From contig DFCD01000028.1 in the NCBI GenBank assembly GCA_002366885.1, positions 1,374-9,223 of the forward strand: a DNA stretch of 7,850 nt, in the 5' to 3' direction. Of the stretch, positions 1 to 6,655 are shown in pieces. A model generated the notes under the pieces. The model was not told the DNA's origin. It saw only the letters and a list, made by a program, of their open reading frames with translations, and ran no database searches. The stretch's first letter is position 1. Each line of letters starts with the position of its first letter. Source of the stretch: Verrucomicrobia bacterium UBA3063. Its GTDB lineage: Bacteria; Verrucomicrobiota; Verrucomicrobiia; Methylacidiphilales; Verrucolacustridaceae. The translations under genes and the position numbers were made by a program.

Positions 1-269
1 TCCACATGGGATTCCGCGGCAAAGTTGACGATGGAAACAGGTCGATGCTTTTCCAGGAGCTTTTCCACCAGTCCGGCATCCGCAATGTCCCCCACCACCA
101 CCTCGCATCCTCCCGCCTTCTCCTCCCTTTCCAGATTCGGCCGGTGGCCGGCATAGGTAAGTTTGTCCAAAACCACGGCCTTCGCCTGCGGCTGCACCCC
201 CAGCAGGTGCCGGACGTAGTTCGAACCGATGAATCCACACCCCCCGGTGACCAAAATAGTCTCGCTCAT
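1..269 (-). CDS. rfbB: dTDP-glucose 4,6-dehydratase, N-terminal part (cut by window edge)
   Basis: RfbB converts dTDP-D-glucose to dTDP-4-keto-6-deoxyglucose using bound NAD+, the second step of dTDP-L-rhamnose synthesis for surface polysaccharides. Eighty-nine residues are visible. They contain the Rossmann NAD+ motif GGCGFIG (residues 9-15, the G-x-x-G-x-x-G pattern), the hallmark DKLTYAG at 35-41, GDI at 60-62 and NFAAESHV at 82-89. The DKLTYAG and AAESHV signatures separate this enzyme from UDP-glucose 4-epimerase within the same short-chain dehydrogenase superfamily. The catalytic Asp-Glu and YxxxK residues lie beyond the window. The ATG is preceded directly by a run of G, not by a well-spaced ribosome binding site. 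The gene is divergent from mnmE. Only the N-terminus is seen, so intactness cannot be judged. Confidence 0.93.
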   Translation of the reverse strand, partial: MSETILVTGGCGFIGSNYVRHLLGVQPQAKAVVLDKLTYAGHRPNLEREEKAGGCEVVVGDIADAGLVEKLLEKHRPVSIVNFAAESHV

Positions 270-334
270 CCCCCGAGAATAAGCGCAAGCACCCTCGCTG
301 ACCACCCCGCATCTTTCCCCTGGCGCTCTTTCCC

Positions 335-346
335 ATCCGGCCGGAT
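335..346. promoter_or_regulatory. 12-bp perfect palindrome in the rfbB/mnmE divergent gap
   Basis: ATCCGGCCGGAT reads the same on both strands. It sits in the 122-base gap between the divergent starts of rfbB and mnmE. A weaker outer inverted repeat, TTTCCC (329-334) and GGGAAA (363-368), overlaps the area. An operator for a dimeric regulator is one reading. In DNA this rich in GC a 12-bp palindrome can also arise by chance. I see no convincing -35/-10 pair in the gap. Confidence 0.2.
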
Positions 347-391
347 TCCTTCCTCGCGGGCCGGGAAATTCCTTGGGAGTATCCCGTTCCC

Positions 392-1717
392 GTGCCCTTT
401 GAAAAAGACACCATCGCCGCCTGCGCCACACCCCCGGGTGTCTCGGCGCTCGCCCTGATCCGGATGAGCGGCCCCGAATCCTCCCGCATCGCCGCGGAGT
501 TGGCCGGGGAATCCCTGCCTCCCAGGCAGCCCGTTGCCCGGCGGCTCCGGGTGGATAACCGCATTCTGGATGAGACCGTCCTGACCCTCTGGCCGTCGCC
601 CCGCTCCTACACCGGGGAGGATCTCGTCGAGATCAGCTGTCACGGCAACCCGCTGGTCGTGGAAACCATCCTCCGGGAACTGCAGAAACGCGGCGCCCGC
701 AGTGCCCGTCCCGGGGAATTCACCGAACGCGCCTTTCTTCATGGCCGCATCGACCTGACCCAGGCCGAAGCGGTGCTCGACCTCCTCCATGCCGGCTCCG
801 AACGCGCCTTGCTCGCCGCCCAGAGAGCCCTGGCCGGACAACTCCGGGAGCGCCTGATGGGAATCCGCTCGGGGCTGCTCGATCTGCTCGCCCGGATCGA
901 GGCCTACATCGATTTTCCGGAGGAAGACATCCAGCCCGAGGTTGGCGCGGGATTCCGCGGGGATGTCAGCCTTCTGCTCCGGAACATCTCCACGCTTCTG
1001 GCCACCGCCCCCCTTGGGCAAAGGCTTCGCTCGGGTTACCGCCTGGTCCTGATGGGGCCTCCCAATGCAGGAAAATCCAGCCTTCTCAACGCCCTGCTCG
1101 GTTCGGACCGCGCCATCGTCAGCCACGTTCCCGGCACCACCCGGGACACGGTGGAGGAGGCCATCGACCTGGCAGGATTTCCCGTCCGGCTCATCGACAC
1201 TGCCGGAATCCGGACTTCCAGCGATCCGGTGGAACAGGAGGGCATCCACCGGAGCCGTGCGGCGGCCGAGCACGCCGATCTTGTCCTCGGGCTGATTGAC
1301 CGGACCCAGCCCAAGGATCCCTGCGAACCGGAATGGGCACGCCTCCAGGACAAGTTGATCCGCGTCCTCACCAAGGCCGACCTTCCCGCCGTTTTCTCCG
1401 GTCCTGGCCATCCTGTTTCCGCCAAAACCGGCGAAGGATTGGAATCCCTGCGAAAAACCGTGGCCCAACGGCTCGCCGGAAATCTGCTCGCCCCCGGCTC
1501 CGAGGAAATTGCCGTCAACGCCCGACATGCCGAGGGCTTGCAGTGGGCCACGGAAGCCCTCGCCACCGCCTCCAGTTCCCTCGCCAGCGGGGCCGCCCCG
1601 GAACTGGTTTCCTCCGATCTCCGCCTGGCCCTGCAGGCCTTGGAAACCATCCTCGGGGTGGGCACTTCCGAGGATGTCTTGGATCGGCTTTTCGCCAGGT
1701 TTTGCATCGGCAAATGA
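392..1717 (+). CDS. mnmE: tRNA uridine-5-carboxymethylaminomethyl modification GTPase MnmE
   Basis: With MnmG, MnmE modifies the wobble uridine (U34) of several tRNAs; it is a K+-activated, dimerising GTPase. The 441-residue length is usual. The N-terminal folate-binding domain (about 1-118) carries DTIAA at 6-10, SYTGEDLVE at 72-80 and RPGEFTERAF at 106-115. The G domain has G1 GPPNAGKSS at 222-230 (N225 matches the K+-binding Asn), G2 TTRD at 249-252, G3 DTAG at 269-272 and G5 SAKTGEG near 345-351. The protein ends in the conserved FCIGK with its catalytic-region Cys438. The G4 motif reads TKAD (327-330) where NKxD is expected. Start is GTG; MPFEKDTIAA aligns with the family N-terminus, and a weak GGGAG lies 12 bases upstream. 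The last four bases overlap pyrD. Confidence 0.97.
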   Translation: MPFEKDTIAACATPPGVSALALIRMSGPESSRIAAELAGESLPPRQPVARRLRVDNRILDETVLTLWPSPRSYTGEDLVEISCHGNPLVVETILRELQKRGARSARPGEFTERAFLHGRIDLTQAEAVLDLLHAGSERALLAAQRALAGQLRERLMGIRSGLLDLLARIEAYIDFPEEDIQPEVGAGFRGDVSLLLRNISTLLATAPLGQRLRSGYRLVLMGPPNAGKSSLLNALLGSDRAIVSHVPGTTRDTVEEAIDLAGFPVRLIDTAGIRTSSDPVEQEGIHRSRAAAEHADLVLGLIDRTQPKDPCEPEWARLQDKLIRVLTKADLPAVFSGPGHPVSAKTGEGLESLRKTVAQRLAGNLLAPGSEEIAVNARHAEGLQWATEALATASSSLASGAAPELVSSDLRLALQALETILGVGTSEDVLDRLFARFCIGK

Positions 1718-2718
1718 ACATCTATACCTCCCTCGTCCGCCCGCTCCTCTTCCGCTTCGAGCCGGAGACAGCCCACCGCTTCACCTTGGCGGCCCTGCGG
1801 GTTCCCGGGCTGGCCCGTCTGTTCGTCCCGCGCAAGCCCCCCGTCGCAGACCAGGTCAGCCTGATGGGCCTCACCTTTCGCAACCGACTCGGCATTGCGG
1901 CCGGTGTCGACAAAAACGGCGATGCCCCCCTCGCCTGGAGGGATCTCGGCTTCGGTTTTGCCGAGTTGGGAACCGTGACCTACCACCCCCAGCCGGGCAA
2001 TCCCCGGCCGCGCGTCTTTCGCTATCCCAGCGAGCGGGCGCTGGTGAACCGGCTGGGCTTTCCCAATATCGGGGCCAAGGCCTTTGCCTCCCGGTTGCGC
2101 CGGTTGCGCACCCGCCAGGCCGTCTACGATTTTCCCATCGGCATCAACCTCGGCAAATCCAAGGTCACCCCGCTTCCGGACGCCCCTTCCGATTATCTCG
2201 GTTCCCTGAAAATTCTCCATGCCCTGGGTGATTTTTTTGTCATCAACATCAGCTCCCCCAATACCGCAGGTCTGCGCGACCTCGCCCAACCGGACGATCT
2301 CCGGCGGCTCCTCTCCGCCCTTCAGGATTTCAACCGCTCGACCTCCGGCCCCAAACCCATGCTCCTGAAAATCTCGCCTGATACCGAGGACCGCTACCTG
2401 CCCGACCTTGTCGCCATTACCCGGGAGTTCCATCTCGCCGGCATCATCGCCACCAACACCACCTCCCAGCGCTCCAAGGACGACCCGCACGAATCCGGCG
2501 GCTTAAGCGGCCGTCCCCTCACGAATCGCGCCTTGGCCGTCGCCAAGATCATCCGCCCGCTTTTGACCAAGGATCAAATTCTCGTCGGCGTCGGCGGCAT
2601 CATGAACCCCGGCCACTATCAGGCCCGCCGCCAAGCCGGCGCCGATCTCATCCAGATGTACACCGGGCTCGTCTATCTCGGCCCCACCGCGGCCTGGGAT
2701 ATTTTGGGACGGGGTTAA
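1714..2718 (+). CDS. pyrD: Dihydroorotate dehydrogenase (quinone), class 2
   Basis: PyrD oxidises dihydroorotate to orotate in pyrimidine synthesis, passing electrons through FMN to membrane quinones. The 334 residues match the class 2 length (about 336). The amphipathic N-terminal segment (about 1-40) typical of the membrane-associated class is present. Visible motifs are AAGVDKNG at 62-69, NRLGFPN at 112-118, NISSPNT at 178-184 (Ser181 corresponds to the catalytic Ser175 of the E. coli enzyme), LLKISPD at 217-223, NTT at 248-250, GVGGI at 292-296 and YTGLVY at 316-321. The ATG overlaps the mnmE stop (ATGA), so translational coupling is likely. No separate ribosome site is seen, only GC-rich mnmE coding sequence. 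An upstream open extension of this frame is a shadow of mnmE and is not part of the protein. Confidence 0.97.
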   Translation: MNIYTSLVRPLLFRFEPETAHRFTLAALRVPGLARLFVPRKPPVADQVSLMGLTFRNRLGIAAGVDKNGDAPLAWRDLGFGFAELGTVTYHPQPGNPRPRVFRYPSERALVNRLGFPNIGAKAFASRLRRLRTRQAVYDFPIGINLGKSKVTPLPDAPSDYLGSLKILHALGDFFVINISSPNTAGLRDLAQPDDLRRLLSALQDFNRSTSGPKPMLLKISPDTEDRYLPDLVAITREFHLAGIIATNTTSQRSKDDPHESGGLSGRPLTNRALAVAKIIRPLLTKDQILVGVGGIMNPGHYQARRQAGADLIQMYTGLVYLGPTAAWDILGRG

Positions 2719-2723
2719 TTGGC

Positions 2724-2748
2724 GGCCTGCCCGGAGGTCAGGCCCTAC
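2724..2748 (-). repeat. REP-like palindrome 1 with GTAG head
   Basis: Read on the minus strand, the tetranucleotide GTAG (2745-2748) abuts a 21-nt palindrome (2724-2744). Its arms GGCCTG and CAGGCC continue after one C/T mismatch into two more pairs around a 3-nt loop. A GTAG head beside an imperfect palindrome is the known layout of bacterial REP elements mobilised by RAYT transposases. It lies just after the pyrD stop, between convergent genes. No T-run follows the stem on either strand, so a simple intrinsic terminator does not explain it. Confidence 0.6.
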
Positions 2749-2763
2749 CTAGCTTGAAATTGG

Positions 2764-2788
2764 GCAGGGCCCGACGTCCCGGCGGGCC
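2764..2788 (+). repeat. REP-like palindrome 2, inverted partner with GCAG head
   Basis: Read on the plus strand, GCAG (2764-2767) abuts a 21-nt palindrome (2768-2788) with arms GGCCCG and CGGGCC, again with one C/T mismatch and two inner pairs. Placed in the same orientation as palindrome 1, 17 of 21 bases agree. The four differences fall as two compensated base pairs (T-A to C-G and C-G to G-C). The two copies face each other across a 15-nt stretch between the heads, resembling a BIME (a pair of inverted REPs). Confidence 0.6.
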
Positions 2789-2795
2789 GTAAGGA

Positions 2796-3353
2796 TTATC
2801 TCTTTTTCTTTTGGGCAGATCTTCCGCCCTTGCCAGCTTCGGTCGCCCTTTCCATCAACCACAAACAATCCGACAATCGGTTGAGGTATCGGGGAATCAG
2901 GCTGCGGATGTTTCCCTGCGCTTTCTCGAGCCTCCAAACCTCCCTCTCCGCCCGCCGGCACACCGTCCTCGCCAAATCCAGCGCCGCCCCGGCCGTGGAA
3001 CCCCCTGGGGTCGACCACCCGCTCGCTTTCGGAGCCGCTTTTTCCATCTGCTCGATCTTCCGGTCCAGCAACGCCAGATCCTCTTCCCTCAGCCGCGCAT
3101 ACCCGTCGGACTCGTAGCGGTGCAGGTCTTCCGGCGCCACCGCCAATTCCCCCATCAACCCCACCAAGGCGCCTTGAATCTTCTCCAGCAGACCCTTTTC
3201 CGGCGGTTTGGCCATGGCCCGCGCCAACCCCAAGGACGCATTCAATTCGTCCACCGATCCGTAGGCATCCACACGGGGATGGTCCTTGGGGACCCGCCTC
3301 CCGTACATTAGGGCGGTGGATCCCCCATCCCCCGTCCGGGTGGAAATTGTCAT
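2796..3353 (-). CDS. Cob(I)alamin adenosyltransferase, PduO/MMAB type
   Basis: The enzyme transfers the 5'-deoxyadenosyl group of ATP to cob(I)alamin to give coenzyme B12. The 185-residue protein has the family ATP-binding N-terminus TRTGDGGSTAL at 5-15, GRRVPK at 18-23 and RVDAYGSVDELNASLG at 27-42. It also has the C-terminal helix signature RTVCRRAEREV at 129-139, then YLNRLSDCLW at 156-165. A lysine-rich tail (AQKKKR) ends it. The ATG is preceded by GAGAA at very short spacing, not a good ribosome site. The gene is convergent with pyrD and divergent from the small membrane protein, with only 42 bases between the divergent starts. No other cobalamin gene and no cobalamin riboswitch is visible, so regulation and substrate supply cannot be read from this window. 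Confidence 0.93.
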   Translation of the reverse strand: MTISTRTGDGGSTALMYGRRVPKDHPRVDAYGSVDELNASLGLARAMAKPPEKGLLEKIQGALVGLMGELAVAPEDLHRYESDGYARLREEDLALLDRKIEQMEKAAPKASGWSTPGGSTAGAALDLARTVCRRAEREVWRLEKAQGNIRSLIPRYLNRLSDCLWLMERATEAGKGGRSAQKKKR

Positions 3354-3395
3354 TTCTCAGACTTACCCGGGGGATGCTAGCTTCCAAGTACTTCC

Positions 3396-3578
3396 ATGAA
3401 CCGGCAAAAGTTCGTCTCCTTGGCGATTCTCGCCGGCGGGGTCCTCCTGATCGCCCGCCAGTCGGGTTTTCTGCATTTCGATCTTCTCCTTTTCGGATTC
3501 GATCTGCGCCTGCCGCTTGTCTTGTTGGGTTTTTTCCTGGCCGGTTTTCTTGCCGGAGCCCTCCTCAAATCCTCCTGA
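3396..3578 (+). CDS. Small two-helix membrane protein, LapA/DUF1049-like
   Basis: This 60-residue frame is strongly hydrophobic. A first membrane segment covers about residues 6-20 and a second about 38-57, joined by a short FDLLLFGFDLRLP stretch. The pattern of an N-terminal helix, a beta-like link with DLRLPL, then a Leu/Gly/Ala-rich helix ending GALL resembles LapA/DUF1049 domain proteins, membrane proteins of poorly defined role in envelope assembly. It ends two bases before the GTG of the M24 peptidase gene, so it should lead that operon. No Shine-Dalgarno site is evident before the ATG. It is called a gene because of the coherent membrane topology and tight spacing; the family match is from recollection. 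Confidence 0.6.
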   Translation: MNRQKFVSLAILAGGVLLIARQSGFLHFDLLLFGFDLRLPLVLLGFFLAGFLAGALLKSS

Positions 3579-3580
3579 TC

Positions 3581-4699
3581 GTGCCACGGACCGCCCGCCT
3601 TCTCTTCGGCAATACCGACCGCGTTCCCGATCTCACCTACGCGACCAGCCTTTTTGTCCCGGACGACTTCGCCTGGTTTCAAACACAGGCCGGAAAAACC
3701 CGGGTCCTTCTCGGACCCCTCGAAATCGACCGCGCCCGCCGTACCGCCCGCGTCGATGCCTGCCTCGACCTGGAGGAGGAAAAAAAGCGGCTTGGCCTTG
3801 CCCGGGCCCCCTACCCGGGAATTCTTGCCGCCATCCTGCGAAATCATGGAATCCGCTCCGCGGAAATTCCTTCCTCTTTCCCGGTCGGTCTTTTCCGGGA
3901 ACTCCAAAAGGCCGGCATTCGCCTGAAGGCGGTGCCCGAGCCCTTTTTCCCCGGACGCCTCAGGAAAACCGGAACCGAAATTCGCCACATCGGAAGGGCC
4001 CTGCGGGCTGCCGAGGCCGGTCTGCAGCGGGCCGTGGAGGTTCTCCGCGCCAGCCGCATCGGGCCAGGCCAAATTCTCCGTTGGGACGGTTCTATCCTCA
4101 CCTCCGAACGGCTCCGGATCGAGATGGAGTCCACCTGCCTGCGTGCGGGAGCCATTGCCAAGGACACAATTGTCGCGGGAGGAACGCAGGCCTGCGACCC
4201 CCATGAACGCGGATCAGGCCCCCTGCGCGCCCACCAGGCCATCATCCTCGACATCTTTCCCCGCGATCCTCACACCGGGTATTTTGGGGATATCACCCGT
4301 ACCGTGGTGAAAGGAAGCCCGGCCGAAGCCCTCAACCACCTCCACACCACCGTCGTCCAGGGGCAAAAACGCATTCTTCGCCAAATCCGCCCCGGCCTCA
4401 ACGGCCAGAAAGCCCAGGAAGACCTTCGCGACTGGTTCCGCTGCCGGGGCTACCCCACGGAAATTCGGCGGGGCCGCTGGACTGGATTCTTCCACGGGGT
4501 CGGCCACGGCTTAGGGCTGGAAATCCACGAGGCACCCCGCTTCGCGATCCCCAGGCTGCCCGCCGGCTGCGTTCTTACCGTCGAGCCCGGTCTTTACATC
4601 CCCGGGCTGGGGGGAGTCCGCATCGAGGATGTCGTCCACCTCGGCGGTCACCGCTGGCGCCGGCTCACCCGCTTTCCGGACGTGTGGCGGATCCGATGA
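3581..4699 (+). CDS. M24 family Xaa-Pro-type aminopeptidase
   Basis: Pita-bread metallopeptidase of 372 residues, probably cleaving N-terminal Xaa-Pro bonds and likely cytoplasmic (no signal peptide seen). The N-terminal creatinase-like domain spans about 1-145. The catalytic domain has all five expected metal ligands: Asp224 (in LDIFPRD), Asp237 (GDITRT), His309 (HGVGHGLG), Glu335 (TVEPGLY) and Glu349 (VRIEDVV). The upstream PHERGSGPL segment resembles a subgroup of bacterial Xaa-Pro peptidase-like proteins. GTG at 3581 is chosen because ARLLFGNTDRVPD aligns with that subgroup's N-terminus. The frame stays open back to 3347, but that part overlaps the small membrane protein gene and does not look like protein. 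The gene overlaps the next by four bases (ATGA). The exact substrate is not predictable. Confidence 0.9.
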   Translation: MPRTARLLFGNTDRVPDLTYATSLFVPDDFAWFQTQAGKTRVLLGPLEIDRARRTARVDACLDLEEEKKRLGLARAPYPGILAAILRNHGIRSAEIPSSFPVGLFRELQKAGIRLKAVPEPFFPGRLRKTGTEIRHIGRALRAAEAGLQRAVEVLRASRIGPGQILRWDGSILTSERLRIEMESTCLRAGAIAKDTIVAGGTQACDPHERGSGPLRAHQAIILDIFPRDPHTGYFGDITRTVVKGSPAEALNHLHTTVVQGQKRILRQIRPGLNGQKAQEDLRDWFRCRGYPTEIRRGRWTGFFHGVGHGLGLEIHEAPRFAIPRLPAGCVLTVEPGLYIPGLGGVRIEDVVHLGGHRWRRLTRFPDVWRIR

Positions 4700-5787
4700 T
4701 CCGGTTTCTACCCCTTTTGTTGCTTTGGACGGCCTGCACGGCTCCGGCAGCCCAACCCGCGCCCCGGGAAAAACCCCCCACGCTGGAACAGGTTCAGGAA
4801 CAGCTTCTTGCCCGGGCGGCTCTGTTGATCGATCCCCTGACCGGACAGGTACTTTACGCCAAAAACGTCGACGAGACCTTCCCACCCGCCAGCACGGTGA
4901 AGATGATGACCGCCCTGCTGGCTTACCGCAAAACCGGCGGACTGGGTGTCATCACCGTCCGCGAGGAGGATACCCACGTGGAGCCCAGCCATGTTCCGCT
5001 CCGCCCGGGCGAACGGGTGGAGATTGCCGACCTGCTTCGCTCCATCATCATCGGGTCGGACAACGACAGCGCCATGGCGCTGGCCCGGTCCACCTCCGGG
5101 TCCGCCGACCTCTTTGTGGAGGGGATGAACGCCGAAGCCAGGACATTGGGCATGACCCGGACGCGTTTCGGCAATCCCCACGGACTTCCCGGCCCCGGCC
5201 AGCAAACCACCGCGCGGGATCTGATGATTTTGTTCAACACGTTCCTGTCCATTCCGGAACTTCGCCGGATCGCGCAAACCCCCGTTTACAACCTCCGCAC
5301 CGTCATTGGTCTCCAGAGAATGCGAAATCATAACAAGCTCCTGGGTGTCTACCCCGGCATGGGGCCTGCCAAAACCGGCTGGACCTACGAGGCCCGCCAC
5401 ACCTTTGCCGCTGCCGCAACCCGGGAGGGGCGGGAACTGCGCCTCACGCTCTTGAAAAGTGCCAACAAATGGAAGGATACCCGGCTGCTTTTTGATTACG
5501 GTTTTGCCAACCTGCCCCCTGCGCCGTCAGCCCCGGCGGCCTCCGTTCTGGCGCCCGTCCCGCAGGAAACAGCCCCAACCCATCCGGCGATCACCTCCAC
5601 CAACGACTTCCTCGTTCAGCCAGAACCGATTGTCTACACCGTGCGCAAGGGCGACTCCCTGAGTGGGATCGCCAAACGTTATCGTGTCGGCGTGGAGGAC
5701 ATTCTTTTGATCAACCCGATGGACGACCCTGATTTCCTCATCCCCGGCCAAATCCTTCGCGTCCCCCAGAAGCCAAAAGCTCCTTGA
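4696..5787 (+). CDS. Secreted D-alanyl-D-alanine carboxypeptidase (S11) with C-terminal LysM
   Basis: This penicillin-binding-type serine peptidase should remove the terminal D-Ala from peptidoglycan pentapeptides outside the inner membrane. The 363 residues begin with a signal peptide (hydrophobic 3-13, Ala-rich cleavage region near 16-20). Cys14 follows WTA, which is a poor lipobox. The S11 motifs are complete: STVK at 66-69 (nucleophile Ser66), SDN at 121-123 and KTG at 226-228. A Pro/Ala-rich linker (about 273-311) leads to a LysM domain (about 312-356: YTVRKGDSLSGIAKRYRVG, ending IPGQILRVP). The usual PBP5 beta domain and amphipathic anchor appear absent. ATG 4696 overlaps the peptidase stop and starts directly at the signal peptide; an in-frame GTG at 4684 is a less likely start. 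Confidence 0.93.
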   Translation: MIRFLPLLLLWTACTAPAAQPAPREKPPTLEQVQEQLLARAALLIDPLTGQVLYAKNVDETFPPASTVKMMTALLAYRKTGGLGVITVREEDTHVEPSHVPLRPGERVEIADLLRSIIIGSDNDSAMALARSTSGSADLFVEGMNAEARTLGMTRTRFGNPHGLPGPGQQTTARDLMILFNTFLSIPELRRIAQTPVYNLRTVIGLQRMRNHNKLLGVYPGMGPAKTGWTYEARHTFAAAATREGRELRLTLLKSANKWKDTRLLFDYGFANLPPAPSAPAASVLAPVPQETAPTHPAITSTNDFLVQPEPIVYTVRKGDSLSGIAKRYRVGVEDILLINPMDDPDFLIPGQILRVPQKPKAP

Positions 5788-5793
5788 TCGTTT

Positions 5794-5829
5794 TTTTTCG
5801 TAAACGTAATCGTAACGGTAAACGAAAAA
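5794..5829. repeat. 36-nt inverted-end element with hexamer array between convergent genes
   Basis: The element begins TTTTTCG and ends CGAAAAA, a 7-bp inverted repeat. The inside is a degenerate hexamer series CGTAAA-CGTAAT-CGTAAC-GGTAAA (5799-5822). It fills the gap between the carboxypeptidase stop and the lgt stop. The T-run precedes and the A-run follows the loop, the reverse of an intrinsic terminator, so its role is unclear. A second 36-nt element with the same ends lies upstream of lgt. Confidence 0.45.
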
Positions 5830-5833
5830 CCTC

Positions 5834-6646
5834 TTACCCCCGCAACTCCTTCACGCCTTTTCCCCTGGACCACCAAATCCCCGCCCCAACGAGGCAAAGT
5901 CCAAAAGAGAACCACTGGCCCCGGCTGAACCCCGCCCACAAAGGATCCCCCAAATCCGGTTCCCGGAAGAATTCCAGCGCGATCCGGATAATCCCATAGA
6001 CCACAAAAAAAGCGCCGGAAACCCGGCCGCTTGGCCGGGGCTTTTGTGCTCTCAGCCATAGCATCACCAGCCCGAGGATCAACCCTTCCCCCAACGCTTC
6101 ATAGAGCTGCGAGGGATGCCGGGGGATCGGCATTCCGGAACCCGGAAAGATCACCGCCCACGGTAACTCGGTGGGACGCCCCCAGAGCTCCCCGTTGATG
6201 AAATTGGCGATCCGTCCGAGAAAAATTCCCGCCGGGGCCAGTACCGCCGCGTTGTCCGCCACGGCCCAGCCGTCCACCCGGTTTTTTCTCGCCCAAAGCA
6301 AAAATCCCATCAGCGCGCCGGCGATGCCCCCGTGGCTGGCCATTCCTCGCAGGCCGCCGTTCCAAAAGGCGATGACACTGACCGGATTTCGGATCGTCTC
6401 CGCAAAATCATAAAGGAGGCAATATCCCAGCCGGCCGCCGACCAGAACGCCCAGAACGGTGAAAAAAAGCAGTTCCGAGATCTGGTGGTCATTCAGGATC
6501 GACCATCCCTTGCGCCGGAACCAACGGAGCCCGTAATACCAGGCCAGAAATCCGGCCACATAGGCGAGGCCGTAATACCGGATTCCCCAACCTTTCCCGA
6601 ACTCGATCAGGAACGGATTCAGATCATGGATATAGTGGGCAAGCAC
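5834..6646 (-). CDS. lgt: Prolipoprotein diacylglyceryl transferase
   Basis: Lgt is an inner-membrane enzyme that moves diacylglycerol from phosphatidylglycerol to the lipobox cysteine of prolipoproteins, the first step of lipoprotein maturation. The 270 residues hold several membrane helices. The family signatures are HGGIAG starting at His105, GRIANFINGELWG at 144-156 (Arg145, Asn148 and Glu153 among conserved positions), RHPSQLYEA at 176-184, YGIIRIALEFFREPD at 217-231 and RGQWFS at 242-247. The start is GTG; HDLNPFLIEFG aligns with typical N-termini and no in-frame ATG fits better. The bases before it are AT-rich with no Shine-Dalgarno site. The gene stands alone: convergent with the carboxypeptidase and separated from the next upstream gene by a terminator. 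A predicted lipoprotein substrate is encoded about 0.6 kb away. Confidence 0.97.
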   Translation of the reverse strand: MLAHYIHDLNPFLIEFGKGWGIRYYGLAYVAGFLAWYYGLRWFRRKGWSILNDHQISELLFFTVLGVLVGGRLGYCLLYDFAETIRNPVSVIAFWNGGLRGMASHGGIAGALMGFLLWARKNRVDGWAVADNAAVLAPAGIFLGRIANFINGELWGRPTELPWAVIFPGSGMPIPRHPSQLYEALGEGLILGLVMLWLRAQKPRPSGRVSGAFFVVYGIIRIALEFFREPDLGDPLWAGFSRGQWFSFGLCLVGAGIWWSRGKGVKELRG

Positions 6647-6655
6647 GATTTTAAA

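Noticed and set aside
266..1528. 420-codon open frame antisense to mnmE
   Set aside because: It mirrors mnmE codons, is Gly-rich and low in domain-like structure, and mnmE is unmistakable on the other strand.
1036..2490. 484-codon open frame antisense to mnmE and pyrD
   Set aside because: It runs across two well-supported genes in a GC-rich region where antisense stops are rare; no recognisable motif.
2724..2788. Intrinsic terminators for pyrD or the adenosyltransferase
   Set aside because: The stems are GC-rich but no T-run follows either one on either strand; the REP-like reading fits the heads and covariation better. Some transcription-stopping effect is still possible.
3377..4204. 275-codon open frame antisense to the M24 peptidase
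   Set aside because: Shadow frame; the M24 gene has all five metal ligands and a coherent N-terminal domain.
4696..4740. Lipoprotein signal on the carboxypeptidase (Cys14)
   Set aside because: The residues before the Cys are Trp-Thr-Ala, with Trp at -3 where Leu, Val or Ile is expected; a standard signal peptidase I site follows.
5788..5833. Bidirectional intrinsic terminator between the carboxypeptidase and lgt
   Set aside because: The T-run precedes and the A-run follows the weak stem, the wrong order for termination on either strand.
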